Assembly (NCBI GenBank): GCA_013001145.1
Contig: JABDND010000131.1
Span: 1-33,058 of the forward strand
Source of the DNA: Croceitalea sp.
Lineage (GTDB): Bacteria > Bacteroidota > Bacteroidia > Flavobacteriales > Flavobacteriaceae
Reading direction: 5' to 3'
DNA length: 33,058 nucleotides
The notes below the pieces were generated by a model, which worked only from the letters and a program-made list of their open reading frames with translations, made no database searches and was not told the origin of the DNA. The translations under genes were made by a program, and so were the position numbers. Positions 17,914 through 26,309 of the stretch are shown in pieces. Position 1 is the stretch's first letter. Every line of letters starts with the position of its first letter.

Positions 17914-19113
17914 ATGAACCAACCCTCTTCACCATTTAGCAAACAACAGCTACTTCCTCAAGAAGAAACGTTGGAAATTCTTAAACAAAAGGGCGACCTC
18001 TTCATTGGCCTTCCCAAAGAAAACCTTTATCAAGAAAAGCGTATTTGCCTTACCCCAGATGCCGTGAATGCCATAACAGCCCATGGCCATCGCGTAATGA
18101 TAGAAGCAGGTGCTGGTGAAGGAGCCAATTATTCGGACAAAGAATACTCCGATGCCGGTGGCACCATTACCAAAGACACGAAAAAAGTATTTGGATGTCC
18201 GCTGATTTTAAAAGTTGAGCCCCCTACCCTAACTGAAATTGAAATGGTCAATCCGCAGACCATAATGATTTCGGCGCTGCAAATTAAGACCCAATCCAAA
18301 AAATACTTTGAGCAATTGGCCAGAAAACGATTGACTGCCATTGCCTTTGAATATATTCGTGATGATGATGGCAAATACCCTGCGGTAAGGTCATTAAGTG
18401 AAATTGCCGGTATCTCTTCGATTTTGGTGGCGGCCGAGATCATGGCGACGACCAACAATGGTAATGGGCTTATGTTTGGCAATATAAGTGGGGTGCCCCC
18501 GGTTGAGGTGGTTATTATTGGCGCAGGTACGGTAGGTGAATTTGCCGCTAGATCGGCATTGGGACTAGGCGCCAACATTAAAATATTTGACAACTCCATT
18601 ACCAAACTAAGAAACATTCAAACCCGTTTAAGACAGACGGTGTATACATCGACAATTCAGCCGAAAAACCTTTTGAAATCCTTAAAACGCTGTGATGTTG
18701 CCATTGGGGCCATAAGGGGCCAAGACCGTTCTCCAGTGGTAGTTTCCACTTCAATGGTTGAGAATATGAAAAAAGGTGCTGTAATCATTGACGTGAGTAT
18801 TGACATGGGCGGGTGTTTTGAGTCTTCAGAGATTACCAGCCATGAAAAACCAACAATAGAAAAATATGGCGTTTTGCATTATGGGGTTCCCAACATTCCT
18901 TCGCGCTACCCAAGAACATCTTCGATTTCAATAAGCAATATATTCACTCCCTATCTATTGAAGATTGGTGAAGATGGCGGTCTTGAAAATTCTTTGCGTT
19001 TTGACAAAGGCCTGCGTAATGGCCTGTATATGTACCATGGTATTTTAACCAATAAATCGGTAGGTGAATGGTTCAATCTATCTTATAACGATATTAATTT
19101 CTTGATTTTTTAA
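17914..19113 (+). CDS. ald: Alanine dehydrogenase
   Basis: GLPKENLYQEKRICLTPDAVNAITAHGHRVMIEAGAGEGANYSDKEY, VVIIGAGTVGEFAARSALGLGANIKIFD, VIIDVSIDMGGCFESS, HYGVPNIPSRYPRTSS. Confidence 0.92.
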   Translation: MNQPSSPFSKQQLLPQEETLEILKQKGDLFIGLPKENLYQEKRICLTPDAVNAITAHGHRVMIEAGAGEGANYSDKEYSDAGGTITKDTKKVFGCPLILKVEPPTLTEIEMVNPQTIMISALQIKTQSKKYFEQLARKRLTAIAFEYIRDDDGKYPAVRSLSEIAGISSILVAAEIMATTNNGNGLMFGNISGVPPVEVVIIGAGTVGEFAARSALGLGANIKIFDNSITKLRNIQTRLRQTVYTSTIQPKNLLKSLKRCDVAIGAIRGQDRSPVVVSTSMVENMKKGAVIIDVSIDMGGCFESSEITSHEKPTIEKYGVLHYGVPNIPSRYPRTSSISISNIFTPYLLKIGEDGGLENSLRFDKGLRNGLYMYHGILTNKSVGEWFNLSYNDINFLIF

Positions 19114-19469
19114 TGGCTTTTCTAAAACGCTTAGGATGGTACCTTGTTGGGTTTTCCGTGGGTATTGTATTCTTGGTCTTTTTCCTCAAAAAGAAGGCTG
19201 ATGGCACAGGCACTGAATTTTGTTATTTTCCCAATTGCAGAGTACTCAAAGATTTAAGGGCCAAACCCATTCGCTATGAAAATGGCCTTGAAGCCCAATT
19301 TGAAACGGATTCCATTCTTTGGAGGTCGTTCTTCAAGGAAGGTGACATTGATTTTGGTCAGAGTGACACCAAATCAACCCCTTGTAAAACCTATTTTATA
19401 TCAAACGATACGCAAACCATGAAAGTAGAGAACTGCCCGGATGAAGTTGTCGTGATTTCCATTAATTAG
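19113..19469 (+). CDS. Hypothetical single-TM protein (DUF4258-like)
   Basis: 118 aa, N-terminal TM; start overlaps the ald stop (TAATG), suggesting translational coupling. Confidence 0.6.
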   Translation: MAFLKRLGWYLVGFSVGIVFLVFFLKKKADGTGTEFCYFPNCRVLKDLRAKPIRYENGLEAQFETDSILWRSFFKEGDIDFGQSDTKSTPCKTYFISNDTQTMKVENCPDEVVVISIN

Positions 19470-20632
19470 ATGCGTCGCCTAGCTTTCTCAGCTTTCAAGA
19501 GTTGTAACTCTCTGGATGTTTGCCCAGCTACCGAGGTGTTCTCTTCGGCTCTTCTTATCAAATATGGCATTACATCCCTTACCGGGCCATAGGGCAGGTA
19601 TTTGGCGACGTTGTAACCATGGGCGGCCAAATTGAAACTAATATGATCGCTCATGCCAAATAGTTGTCCAAACCAAATATTCTGGTCGTTAGGTTGTATA
19701 TTTTTGGCTTTCATGATATTCATTAATTTATAGCAACTTTCCTCATTGTGCGTGCCCGAGAAAATTGCGAAATGCCCCAAGTTTTCAGTCATAAGTTCAA
19801 TGGCGTCATCAAAATTTTGATCGGTTGCCATTTTTGAAGAACAAATGGGACTTTTTAATCCCTTTTCTTCCGCTCTATCATTTTCTTTTTCCATATATGC
19901 CCCGCGAACGGCCTTAATACCAATGATGATATCTTCTTGTATCGCGATGTTTTTTAATTGTTTCAGATAGTCCATCCGGTCCCAACGATACATTTGTGCC
20001 GTATTGAAGACAATGGCCTTTTTCTTGTTGTACTTGCGCATCATCTCAAGGGCCAAGTTATCTGCAGCTTCTTGCATCCAGCTTTCTTCAGCGTCGATCA
20101 AAAGGGCCACCTCCAAATCAAACGCCTTTTTGCAAACCTTATCATATCTACCAACAACACGTTGCCACTCGGCTTGCTCTTCTTCAGACAAAGATTTGCC
20201 ACTCCCTATTTTTTCAAACAAATAAAACCTACCAAAGGCACTTGGTTTGAAAACGGCAAAGGGGATAGCCTCTTTTTCTTTTACAAAATCAAGAACACGC
20301 AGCACTTTCGCCAAGGCATTGTCCAACAGGTTTTCTTGCTTCTTTCCTTCGACCGAATAATCAAGAATGGAACTTACCTTTTCTTGATACATTTTATCAA
20401 TTATCGGTAAACAGTCTTCCTCACTGGTTCCCCCACAAAAATGGTCAAATACAGTAGCTCTTATAAGTCCTTCAACAGGCAAGCGAGCATTGATGGCAAA
20501 ATTGGTCACGGCTGTTCCAATGCGAACCAAGGGTTCATTGGCTATGAGCTTGAATAAAAAATAGGCTCTTTCGAGCTCAGAGTCGCTTTTTAATTTAAAA
20601 GCAATTGAAGTATCCTCAAAAATTCGCTGCAT
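19466..20632 (-). CDS. Proline dehydrogenase family protein (start re-assigned from 20671 to 20632)
   Basis: Motifs LLIDAEESWMQEAADNLALEMMRKYNKKKAIVFNTAQMYRWDRMDYL, IKAVRGAYMEKENDRA, FSGTHNEESC, FGMSDHISFNLAAHGYNVAKYLPYGPVRDVMPYLIRRAEENTSV. Confidence 0.9.
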   Translation of the reverse strand: MQRIFEDTSIAFKLKSDSELERAYFLFKLIANEPLVRIGTAVTNFAINARLPVEGLIRATVFDHFCGGTSEEDCLPIIDKMYQEKVSSILDYSVEGKKQENLLDNALAKVLRVLDFVKEKEAIPFAVFKPSAFGRFYLFEKIGSGKSLSEEEQAEWQRVVGRYDKVCKKAFDLEVALLIDAEESWMQEAADNLALEMMRKYNKKKAIVFNTAQMYRWDRMDYLKQLKNIAIQEDIIIGIKAVRGAYMEKENDRAEEKGLKSPICSSKMATDQNFDDAIELMTENLGHFAIFSGTHNEESCYKLMNIMKAKNIQPNDQNIWFGQLFGMSDHISFNLAAHGYNVAKYLPYGPVRDVMPYLIRRAEENTSVAGQTSRELQLLKAEKARRRI

Positions 20633-20654
20633 AATTATCAAATTGTCAAAGAAG

Positions 20655-20662
20655 CAAATATA
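20655..20662 (-). promoter_or_regulatory. Candidate -7 promoter element for proline dehydrogenase gene (TATATTTG)
   Basis: Exact TAnnTTTG match 23 bp upstream of the re-assigned start. Confidence 0.5.
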
Positions 20663-20724
20663 AGCAGGCAAAGAATATCCTTTTCATTAAAATTTAGCTT
20701 TATTTTGCTTTTGGATAAGAACAA

Positions 20725-21783
20725 ATGAAATCAGTAAGCTCCGGTACACACGAAGTGCATTTTGAAGACTTGGCCCTCGCGGCTCTCAATCAGTTTCTAG
20801 GGCAAAAACGCTATTCAAAAGTATTTTTATTGGTCGATAAAAACACCAAAATACATTGCCTGCCTATTTTCAAAAAATTAATTGACCACCCCATAGATGC
20901 TACCATTGAAATTAAGCCAGGGGAAATCAATAAAACCATTGCCACCTGTGTAAAGGTCTGGCAAGAGCTTTCACAACAAGGCGGAGACCGCAAGAGCCTG
21001 CTCATCAATTTAGGTGGCGGGGTGGTTACCGATCTTGGAGGGTTTGTCGCATCCACTTTTAAAAGAGGCATTGATTTTATCAACATACCAACCTCTCTCT
21101 TGGCCATGGTGGATGCATCTATAGGTGGTAAAACGGGAGTAGATCTGGGCGCTCTCAAAAACCAGGTTGGCGTCATCAACCAACCAAAAATGGTTCTTAT
21201 TCTACCGCAGTTTTTAAAAACGCTTGAAGAGCGACAATTGACCAGTGGTTTTGCTGAAATGCTCAAACATGGCTTGATTGCTGACAAAAAATATTGGAAT
21301 GAATTGATTCAAGGTGTCGATTTTTTTAATGCAAAACATATACAATATTCAATTACCATCAAAAATACTATCGTAGAGCAAGACCCTACGGAACAATCCA
21401 TTCGCAAAAAGTTGAATTTTGGACATACCCTTGGCCATGCCATTGAATCTTATTTTCTGGAAAAACCTGGCCTTAAAACTTTATTGCACGGAGAGGCCAT
21501 AGCCATTGGAATGATCTTGGAAGGCTACCTCTCCCATGAGTTGACCGGACTTTCAAAATTGGAAAGGGATGAAATAAAGAAAGTAATGCTGACCCATTTC
21601 AATAAAATATCTTTTGAACCGGTGGATATTGAAATAATACTTGATTTATTACAGCACGACAAAAAAAATGAGCACGGTAATATAAATTTTGTGCTACTGC
21701 GAGAAATTGGAGATGCAGCCATTGACATCAAAGTACCCTTCGCGCTATTCGCCAAAGCATTTGCTTACTACAAAGAATCATAG
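20725..21783 (+). CDS. aroB: 3-dehydroquinate synthase
   Basis: LLINLGGGVVTDLGGFVASTFKRGIDFINIPTSLLAMVDASIGGKTGVDLGALKNQVGVINQPKMV, GFAEMLKHGLI, LNFGHTLGHAIE. Confidence 0.97.
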   Translation: MKSVSSGTHEVHFEDLALAALNQFLGQKRYSKVFLLVDKNTKIHCLPIFKKLIDHPIDATIEIKPGEINKTIATCVKVWQELSQQGGDRKSLLINLGGGVVTDLGGFVASTFKRGIDFINIPTSLLAMVDASIGGKTGVDLGALKNQVGVINQPKMVLILPQFLKTLEERQLTSGFAEMLKHGLIADKKYWNELIQGVDFFNAKHIQYSITIKNTIVEQDPTEQSIRKKLNFGHTLGHAIESYFLEKPGLKTLLHGEAIAIGMILEGYLSHELTGLSKLERDEIKKVMLTHFNKISFEPVDIEIILDLLQHDKKNEHGNINFVLLREIGDAAIDIKVPFALFAKAFAYYKES

Positions 21784-21875
21784 GTACATATACTAAAACT
21801 CGGCATTGACAACTCTTTGGGCAAGAGGCCCACAAAAATTCTTAGATTAGGTTAAAGAAATCATAACAACCTACT

Positions 21876-22208
21876 ATGAGACGTATTATTGTAGATTACA
21901 AAAAACTGGACCATGAGACGGCGGCTTTGCTTATTGATTTGTATCCACATGGCTATGGCGATGAAGACATAATTGTGCTTAAAAAACCAGATGGTGAACT
22001 TATAGAAGCAGTAGAAGTACGCACTGAAGACACTATTTATTTGGTCAAAATAAGTAAAAGCCTTGCAAACTTCATTTCAAACTTTGAAGAAACCATTGAA
22101 AAAGAACTGGACGATGATACCAAAGAACCGGTTCTTGAAGAGGAAAACCCCGACAATGAACTGGATATGGATTTAGAAGGTGATTTAGACTCGGACGATA
22201 ACTATTAA
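21876..22208 (+). CDS. Conserved hypothetical acidic protein
   Basis: 110 aa; folded-looking N-terminal part (MRRIIVDYKKLDHETAALLIDLYPHGYGDEDIIVLKKPDGELIEAVEV), very acidic C-terminal tail. Confidence 0.7.
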   Translation: MRRIIVDYKKLDHETAALLIDLYPHGYGDEDIIVLKKPDGELIEAVEVRTEDTIYLVKISKSLANFISNFEETIEKELDDDTKEPVLEEENPDNELDMDLEGDLDSDDNY

Positions 22209-22215
22209 ATACCGC

Positions 22216-22734
22216 TTAAATCAAGTAACGACTTTCCAGTATTTGTTTGTGGTGCCGCTCATGCCCGCAAATTAAAAAACCCAAGGCACGAACACTCATA
22301 AATGAGTTGCTTGCCATGCCTCCCCTACACATCATTTCATCATCAAATGACTCAAACAAGCTTATGGTAGCCTTTCTTACGGCTAAATACTCTTTTAAAA
22401 TTGAATCTAAATTTCGCTTATTGGCCTTGGAATGTGGTACATAGGCATCTTGGTCAAAGCCTGGTAAAGACGTTGCATCGTTTCTTGCAAAACGCAATGC
22501 TCTATATTGAAAAACCCTTTCTGTATCAATTAAATGTACCAAAACCTCCGCGACAGACCATTTGCCATCATCATAAGCAAATTGCAACTTATTAGTGGAA
22601 ATCGATTTCATAAAATCGACCATGAGTTCCGAGCCTTGCTGTAAACATCCTTTAAAAGAAGATTCACCAAGAATGGTTATGTATGGCTGATAGTATGGAT
22701 TATATTCTGCTTTGGGTAATTCTGATGCCAGCAT
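22216..22734 (-). CDS. DinB-like / DUF1569-type four-helix protein
   Basis: DDGKWSVAEVLVHLIDTERVFQYRALRFARNDATSLPGFDQDAYV ... LICGHERHHKQILESRY. Start at 22734 or 22755. Confidence 0.8.
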   Translation of the reverse strand: MLASELPKAEYNPYYQPYITILGESSFKGCLQQGSELMVDFMKSISTNKLQFAYDDGKWSVAEVLVHLIDTERVFQYRALRFARNDATSLPGFDQDAYVPHSKANKRNLDSILKEYLAVRKATISLFESFDDEMMCRGGMASNSFMSVRALGFLICGHERHHKQILESRYLI

Positions 22735-22744
22735 CAACCGTGAT

Positions 22745-23224
22745 TTAGAGTTCACCGAAAATTGTATGCATCAATCTCTTTTTGTCATTGATGCTCTCTT
22801 CAAGAGAAATCATGGTTTCTGTTCTACTTATGCCTTCTATGTCATCAATTTTAAAGATGATATTCTTGGCATGTGTGGTATCCTTGGCCCTTATTTTACA
22901 AAATATATTGAATTTGCCCGTAGTTATATGAGCCACTGTCACATATGGAATTTGGGCCAAGCGCTCCAAAACAAATTTGGTTTGATGAGTTTTCTCAAGA
23001 AAAATGCCGACGTATGCTATAAAGGAGTATCCCAATTTCACATAATCAAGTGTTAAAGAAGAACCTTTAATGATTCCACTTTCTTCCATCTTCTTTACCC
23101 GAACATGAACGGTACCTGCGGATATCAATAACTTCTTAGCAATATCTGTAAAAGGGGTTCTTGTATTGTCAATTAACATATCAAGAATCTGATGATCGAT
23201 TTCATCCAATTTTACTTTGCCCAT
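22745..23224 (-). CDS. Lrp/AsnC family transcriptional regulator (start re-assigned from 23281 to 23224)
   Basis: MGKVKLDEIDHQILDMLIDNTRTPFTDIAKKLLISAGTVHVRVKKMEESGIIKGSSLTLDYVKLGYSFIAYVGIFL typical of Lrp/AsnC. Confidence 0.92.
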   Translation of the reverse strand: MGKVKLDEIDHQILDMLIDNTRTPFTDIAKKLLISAGTVHVRVKKMEESGIIKGSSLTLDYVKLGYSFIAYVGIFLEKTHQTKFVLERLAQIPYVTVAHITTGKFNIFCKIRAKDTTHAKNIIFKIDDIEGISRTETMISLEESINDKKRLMHTIFGEL

Positions 23225-23241
23225 ATTAATGCTATTTTCAG

Positions 23242-23249
23242 CAAAACTA
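23242..23249 (-). promoter_or_regulatory. Candidate -7 promoter element for Lrp/AsnC gene (TAGTTTTG)
   Basis: TAnnTTTG match 18 bp upstream of the re-assigned start. Confidence 0.45.
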
Positions 23250-23423
23250 CTAAATAATCGAATATTGTATAACGAATTCAATATTTATTTGAAAATTATG
23301 TAATAAAGAACTTCAATAAAGTAGTTTTTTCCTTTAATGTTCATTTGCAATAATAAAAAAAGGAACAAAATCTAAACATTTTAGTTTACAACCAATAATA
23401 AACCAATTGGCATATTATAAATA

Positions 23424-23487
23424 TTACATTTGTAAACACATATCTCTTTAGAAATCCTGGAAAGCTTTTAGTTATTTACAAATGTAA
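23424..23487. repeat. 13-bp inverted repeat; each arm is a TTACA-ww-TGTAA palindrome
   Basis: TTACATTTGTAAA (23424-23436) and TTTACAAATGTAA (23475-23487), perfect reverse complements, 38-bp spacer, in an intergenic region between divergent regulators. Confidence 0.8.
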
Positions 23488-23625
23488 CGTAAATTTACAT
23501 ATTGAATCTATAAAGTAGGTTATATTACTGTATATCAATAATATAATAAACTATATTGAAACTATTAATTCTATTTAAAATGATAAAATTAACATCTTTT
23601 TCGATGAGTAATACGCCTTCTAATG

Positions 23626-23633
23626 TATCTTTG
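23626..23633 (+). promoter_or_regulatory. Candidate -7 promoter element for XRE gene (TATCTTTG)
   Basis: Exact TAnnTTTG match 20 bp upstream of the GTG start at 23654. Confidence 0.5.
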
Positions 23634-23653
23634 TGTAAATTAAATATACAATT

Positions 23654-24064
23654 GTGAATACTGATTTTGTTTCGAGGCTACAGCTTATTATCTCGCATTA
23701 TGAGATGAGCTCGGCTTCATTTGCCGACAAAATAGGTGTGCCGAGATCGAGCATATCCCACTTACTTTCTCAGCGTAATAAACCAAGTTTGGATTTTGTG
23801 ATGAAAGTCGTAAAAACATTTCCAGAAGTAAACCTCTATTGGTTATTAAATGGCAAAGGAAGTTTTCCAAGTGAAAAAAATATTTCTAGTGGTGTTGAGG
23901 CTGCCTCCTCTTCTTCTCATTCAGATTCCTTTTCCGAGCAACCTACTACTGCAAAAAACCATAGAAAACCTCCTTCTACTTCCATTTCATCGTTCAAACA
24001 GGCCATCAAGGTCATCGTCTTGTACAATGATGGTTCGTTTGACTCTTTTGATCCCCCGAAATAG
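23654..24064 (+). CDS. XRE-family helix-turn-helix transcriptional regulator
   Basis: FVSRLQLIISHYEMSSASFADKIGVPRSSISHLLSQRNKPSLDFVMKVVKTFPEVNLYWLLNGKG (HTH_3/XRE); GTG start; Ser-rich linker and C-terminal VIVLYNDGSFDSFDP. Confidence 0.88.
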   Translation: MNTDFVSRLQLIISHYEMSSASFADKIGVPRSSISHLLSQRNKPSLDFVMKVVKTFPEVNLYWLLNGKGSFPSEKNISSGVEAASSSSHSDSFSEQPTTAKNHRKPPSTSISSFKQAIKVIVLYNDGSFDSFDPPK

Positions 24065-24102
24065 ATTTCTAAGAAGAAAAGTATTTTTAGTATTTTTCGA
24101 CA

Positions 24103-24471
24103 ATGAATAAAACACTAGTCCCCTTAGTTATAATTATCTTGGTTTCATGCCAGTCGCCACAGCGAAATTGTGTAGATTTTAAGACTGGAACATTTGAATT
24201 TAGCTCTGAGATTGATGGCGAAGTGGCCACAACTACCTTCGTGCGTAATAATGACCATGAAATAGAATCTTTTAGAGGCTCAAAAGACACCTCGACTTTA
24301 CGCTGGATAAATGATTGTGAATACATATTAAAAAGAATCAATCCTACAAATAGGGACGAAGAAAAACCTATTCATATAAAAATTTTGACTACTTCGGATA
24401 GTTCTTATACATTTGAATTCAATGTGGTGGGAGAAACCAATAAATTAAGGGGCACTGCCTACAAAAAATAA
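24103..24471 (+). CDS. Predicted lipoprotein, hypothetical
   Basis: MNKTLVPLVIIILVSCQSPQRNC: signal sequence with lipobox-like LVSC. Confidence 0.7.
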   Translation: MNKTLVPLVIIILVSCQSPQRNCVDFKTGTFEFSSEIDGEVATTTFVRNNDHEIESFRGSKDTSTLRWINDCEYILKRINPTNRDEEKPIHIKILTTSDSSYTFEFNVVGETNKLRGTAYKK

Positions 24472-24476
24472 TTTCT

Positions 24477-25289
24477 ATGTTTGAAATATTTACCAGTCCT
24501 GATGCTTGGATAGCGTTATTGACCCTGACTTTTCTTGAAATCGTATTAGGTATTGACAACATTATTTTCATATCGATTGCGGCGGGTAAACTGGAACCCA
24601 AGGCCAGAAAAAAGGCCACGAACATAGGTTTGGTTTTGGCCATGGTCATGCGTATTGTACTACTTTTTGGCATCACTTGGTTGACCTCATTAAAAAAACC
24701 CTTTTTGGTTTTGACCGAATCTTGGATTAACGGGGGCATAAGTTGGCAAGCGCTCATTTTGTTTTTAGGAGGCTTGTTCCTACTCTATAAAAGCACTAAA
24801 GAAATACACGAAAAGGTTGAGGACCGAGGTCATGATGAACGCGAAGTTAAAAGTCAGCGATCTTCTTCATTAGGCAACGCCATTGTTCAAATAACGGTCA
24901 TCAATATTGTTTTTTCTTTTGACTCCATATTGACCGCAATTGGTATGACCAATGGTATTTCGCCCAATCCCAATGACGCTTTGATCCTGATGGTTGTTGC
25001 CGTGGTAATATCGGTAATTATAATGATGCTCTTTGCCAATCCTGTTGGTGAATTTGTAAACAAGCACCCATCCATTCAAGTATTGGGACTTTCTTTCTTG
25101 ATTTTGATTGGGTTTATGTTGATTGCCGAGGCCGCACACATTTCACATTTGGTAGTGTTCAACAATGAGGTTGGAAGCATTCCAAAGGGGTATCTCTATT
25201 TTGCCATTGCCTTCTCGCTCATGGTCGAATTCTTGGATATGCGCATGCGCAAAAACAAAAAGCCCGTAGATGAAGTTATTGAAGACTAA
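24477..25289 (+). CDS. TerC family integral membrane protein
   Basis: LTFLEIVLGIDNIIFISIAAGKLEPKARKKATNIGL, ITVINIVFSFDSILTAIGMTN, GLSFLILIGFMLIAEA, LYFAIAFSLMVEFLDMRMRK. Confidence 0.93.
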   Translation: MFEIFTSPDAWIALLTLTFLEIVLGIDNIIFISIAAGKLEPKARKKATNIGLVLAMVMRIVLLFGITWLTSLKKPFLVLTESWINGGISWQALILFLGGLFLLYKSTKEIHEKVEDRGHDEREVKSQRSSSLGNAIVQITVINIVFSFDSILTAIGMTNGISPNPNDALILMVVAVVISVIIMMLFANPVGEFVNKHPSIQVLGLSFLILIGFMLIAEAAHISHLVVFNNEVGSIPKGYLYFAIAFSLMVEFLDMRMRKNKKPVDEVIED

Positions 25290-26242
25290 TTGGGCCGCTG
25301 ATAGGCCAAGTTAGGATTCATTTGCTTCTGTTCCTTGAACAAGGCCTGCTGTTGTTTTACAGTCATGGTACTTCCATCATGGCTCCAGCCAGGAGGGCCG
25401 AAAATATACATCAGTTTATGTGAAAGCTTTTTAGATTTTTTCACATCGTTCCAAATGTCTTTGAACTCATGTGTCAAAATGACCATAGGATTATAGGAGT
25501 CAGGAGAATGGATAACACCGTATTTTACATCTATATCATCATCCAGCTCTTTCCAAGTGCCAAACATTTTGTCAAAGATGTTTAAAAAGCCCCCATGGTT
25601 TTTATCAAGGTACTCCACATTTTGTGCATGGTGAACTTGGTGCATGGTATGCGTATTGAATATTTTCTCAATAAAACCCATTTTGGGCACATAGACCGAG
25701 TGCAGTTGAAATTGCCATAAGGCTTCTATACCTAAACAAACGACCACCATTTCCGGAGGAAATCCAATAGCGGGCAACCACATATAGAATAAAGGTTTGT
25801 ACAAAATGGTAAACCATCCGTTTCTTACCGCTGTACCTAAATTAAAATTATCGGAAGAGTGGTGAACAATGTGTGCCGCCCAGAGAATCCTTATTTCATG
25901 ATTCGCCCTATGAAACCAATAATATGTAAAATCATCTGCAATTTGGCAAATGATCCAAACATACCAAGCGTAACCAAAAGACTCATAACCCAATACATTT
26001 TGACGGATGCCATCCACCATGGGATTACAGGTCTCATACACAAAATTAAAAAGTACTATAGCGAATATGACCTTAAACAAAGGGCCTAGAATTGCTGACC
26101 CTATTCCCATAAAACCACTGGCGGCCAAATCTTTCCAATTGTACAAATGATCATCACCATGGGCCTTACTATAGGTAAGTTCAAACAATATAAAAGCAAT
26201 AAAAACAGGCACTCCGTAAACTAACGGGTTGGTAAACTCCAT
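25286..26242 (-). CDS. Sterol desaturase / fatty acid hydroxylase superfamily protein
   Basis: His-box motifs HRANHEIRILWAAHIVHHSSDNFN, HTMHQVHHAQNVEYLDKNHGGFLNIFDKMFGTW with multiple TM segments. Confidence 0.92.
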   Translation of the reverse strand: MEFTNPLVYGVPVFIAFILFELTYSKAHGDDHLYNWKDLAASGFMGIGSAILGPLFKVIFAIVLFNFVYETCNPMVDGIRQNVLGYESFGYAWYVWIICQIADDFTYYWFHRANHEIRILWAAHIVHHSSDNFNLGTAVRNGWFTILYKPLFYMWLPAIGFPPEMVVVCLGIEALWQFQLHSVYVPKMGFIEKIFNTHTMHQVHHAQNVEYLDKNHGGFLNIFDKMFGTWKELDDDIDVKYGVIHSPDSYNPMVILTHEFKDIWNDVKKSKKLSHKLMYIFGPPGWSHDGSTMTVKQQQALFKEQKQMNPNLAYQRPN

Positions 26243-26309
26243 ATAAAAAAATTAAGAAAAGGGTTAGTGTGCATATTAAGAATAACGGGAAAATAAGTAG
26301 AATAATGCA

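Noticed and set aside
18129-18617. 162-aa minus-strand ORF antisense to ald
   Set aside because: Embedded in the well supported alanine dehydrogenase gene; no motif.
19958-20410. 150-aa plus-strand ORF antisense to proline dehydrogenase
   Set aside because: Shadow ORF of a conserved gene; no independent signals.
20811-21287. 158-aa minus-strand ORF antisense to aroB
   Set aside because: Overlaps conserved AroB coding sequence; no family resemblance.
21810-21840. TGGGC-AAGAG-GCCCA hairpin after aroB as a terminator
   Set aside because: Only about 5 bp of stem and followed by CAAAAATT rather than a T tract; too weak to call.
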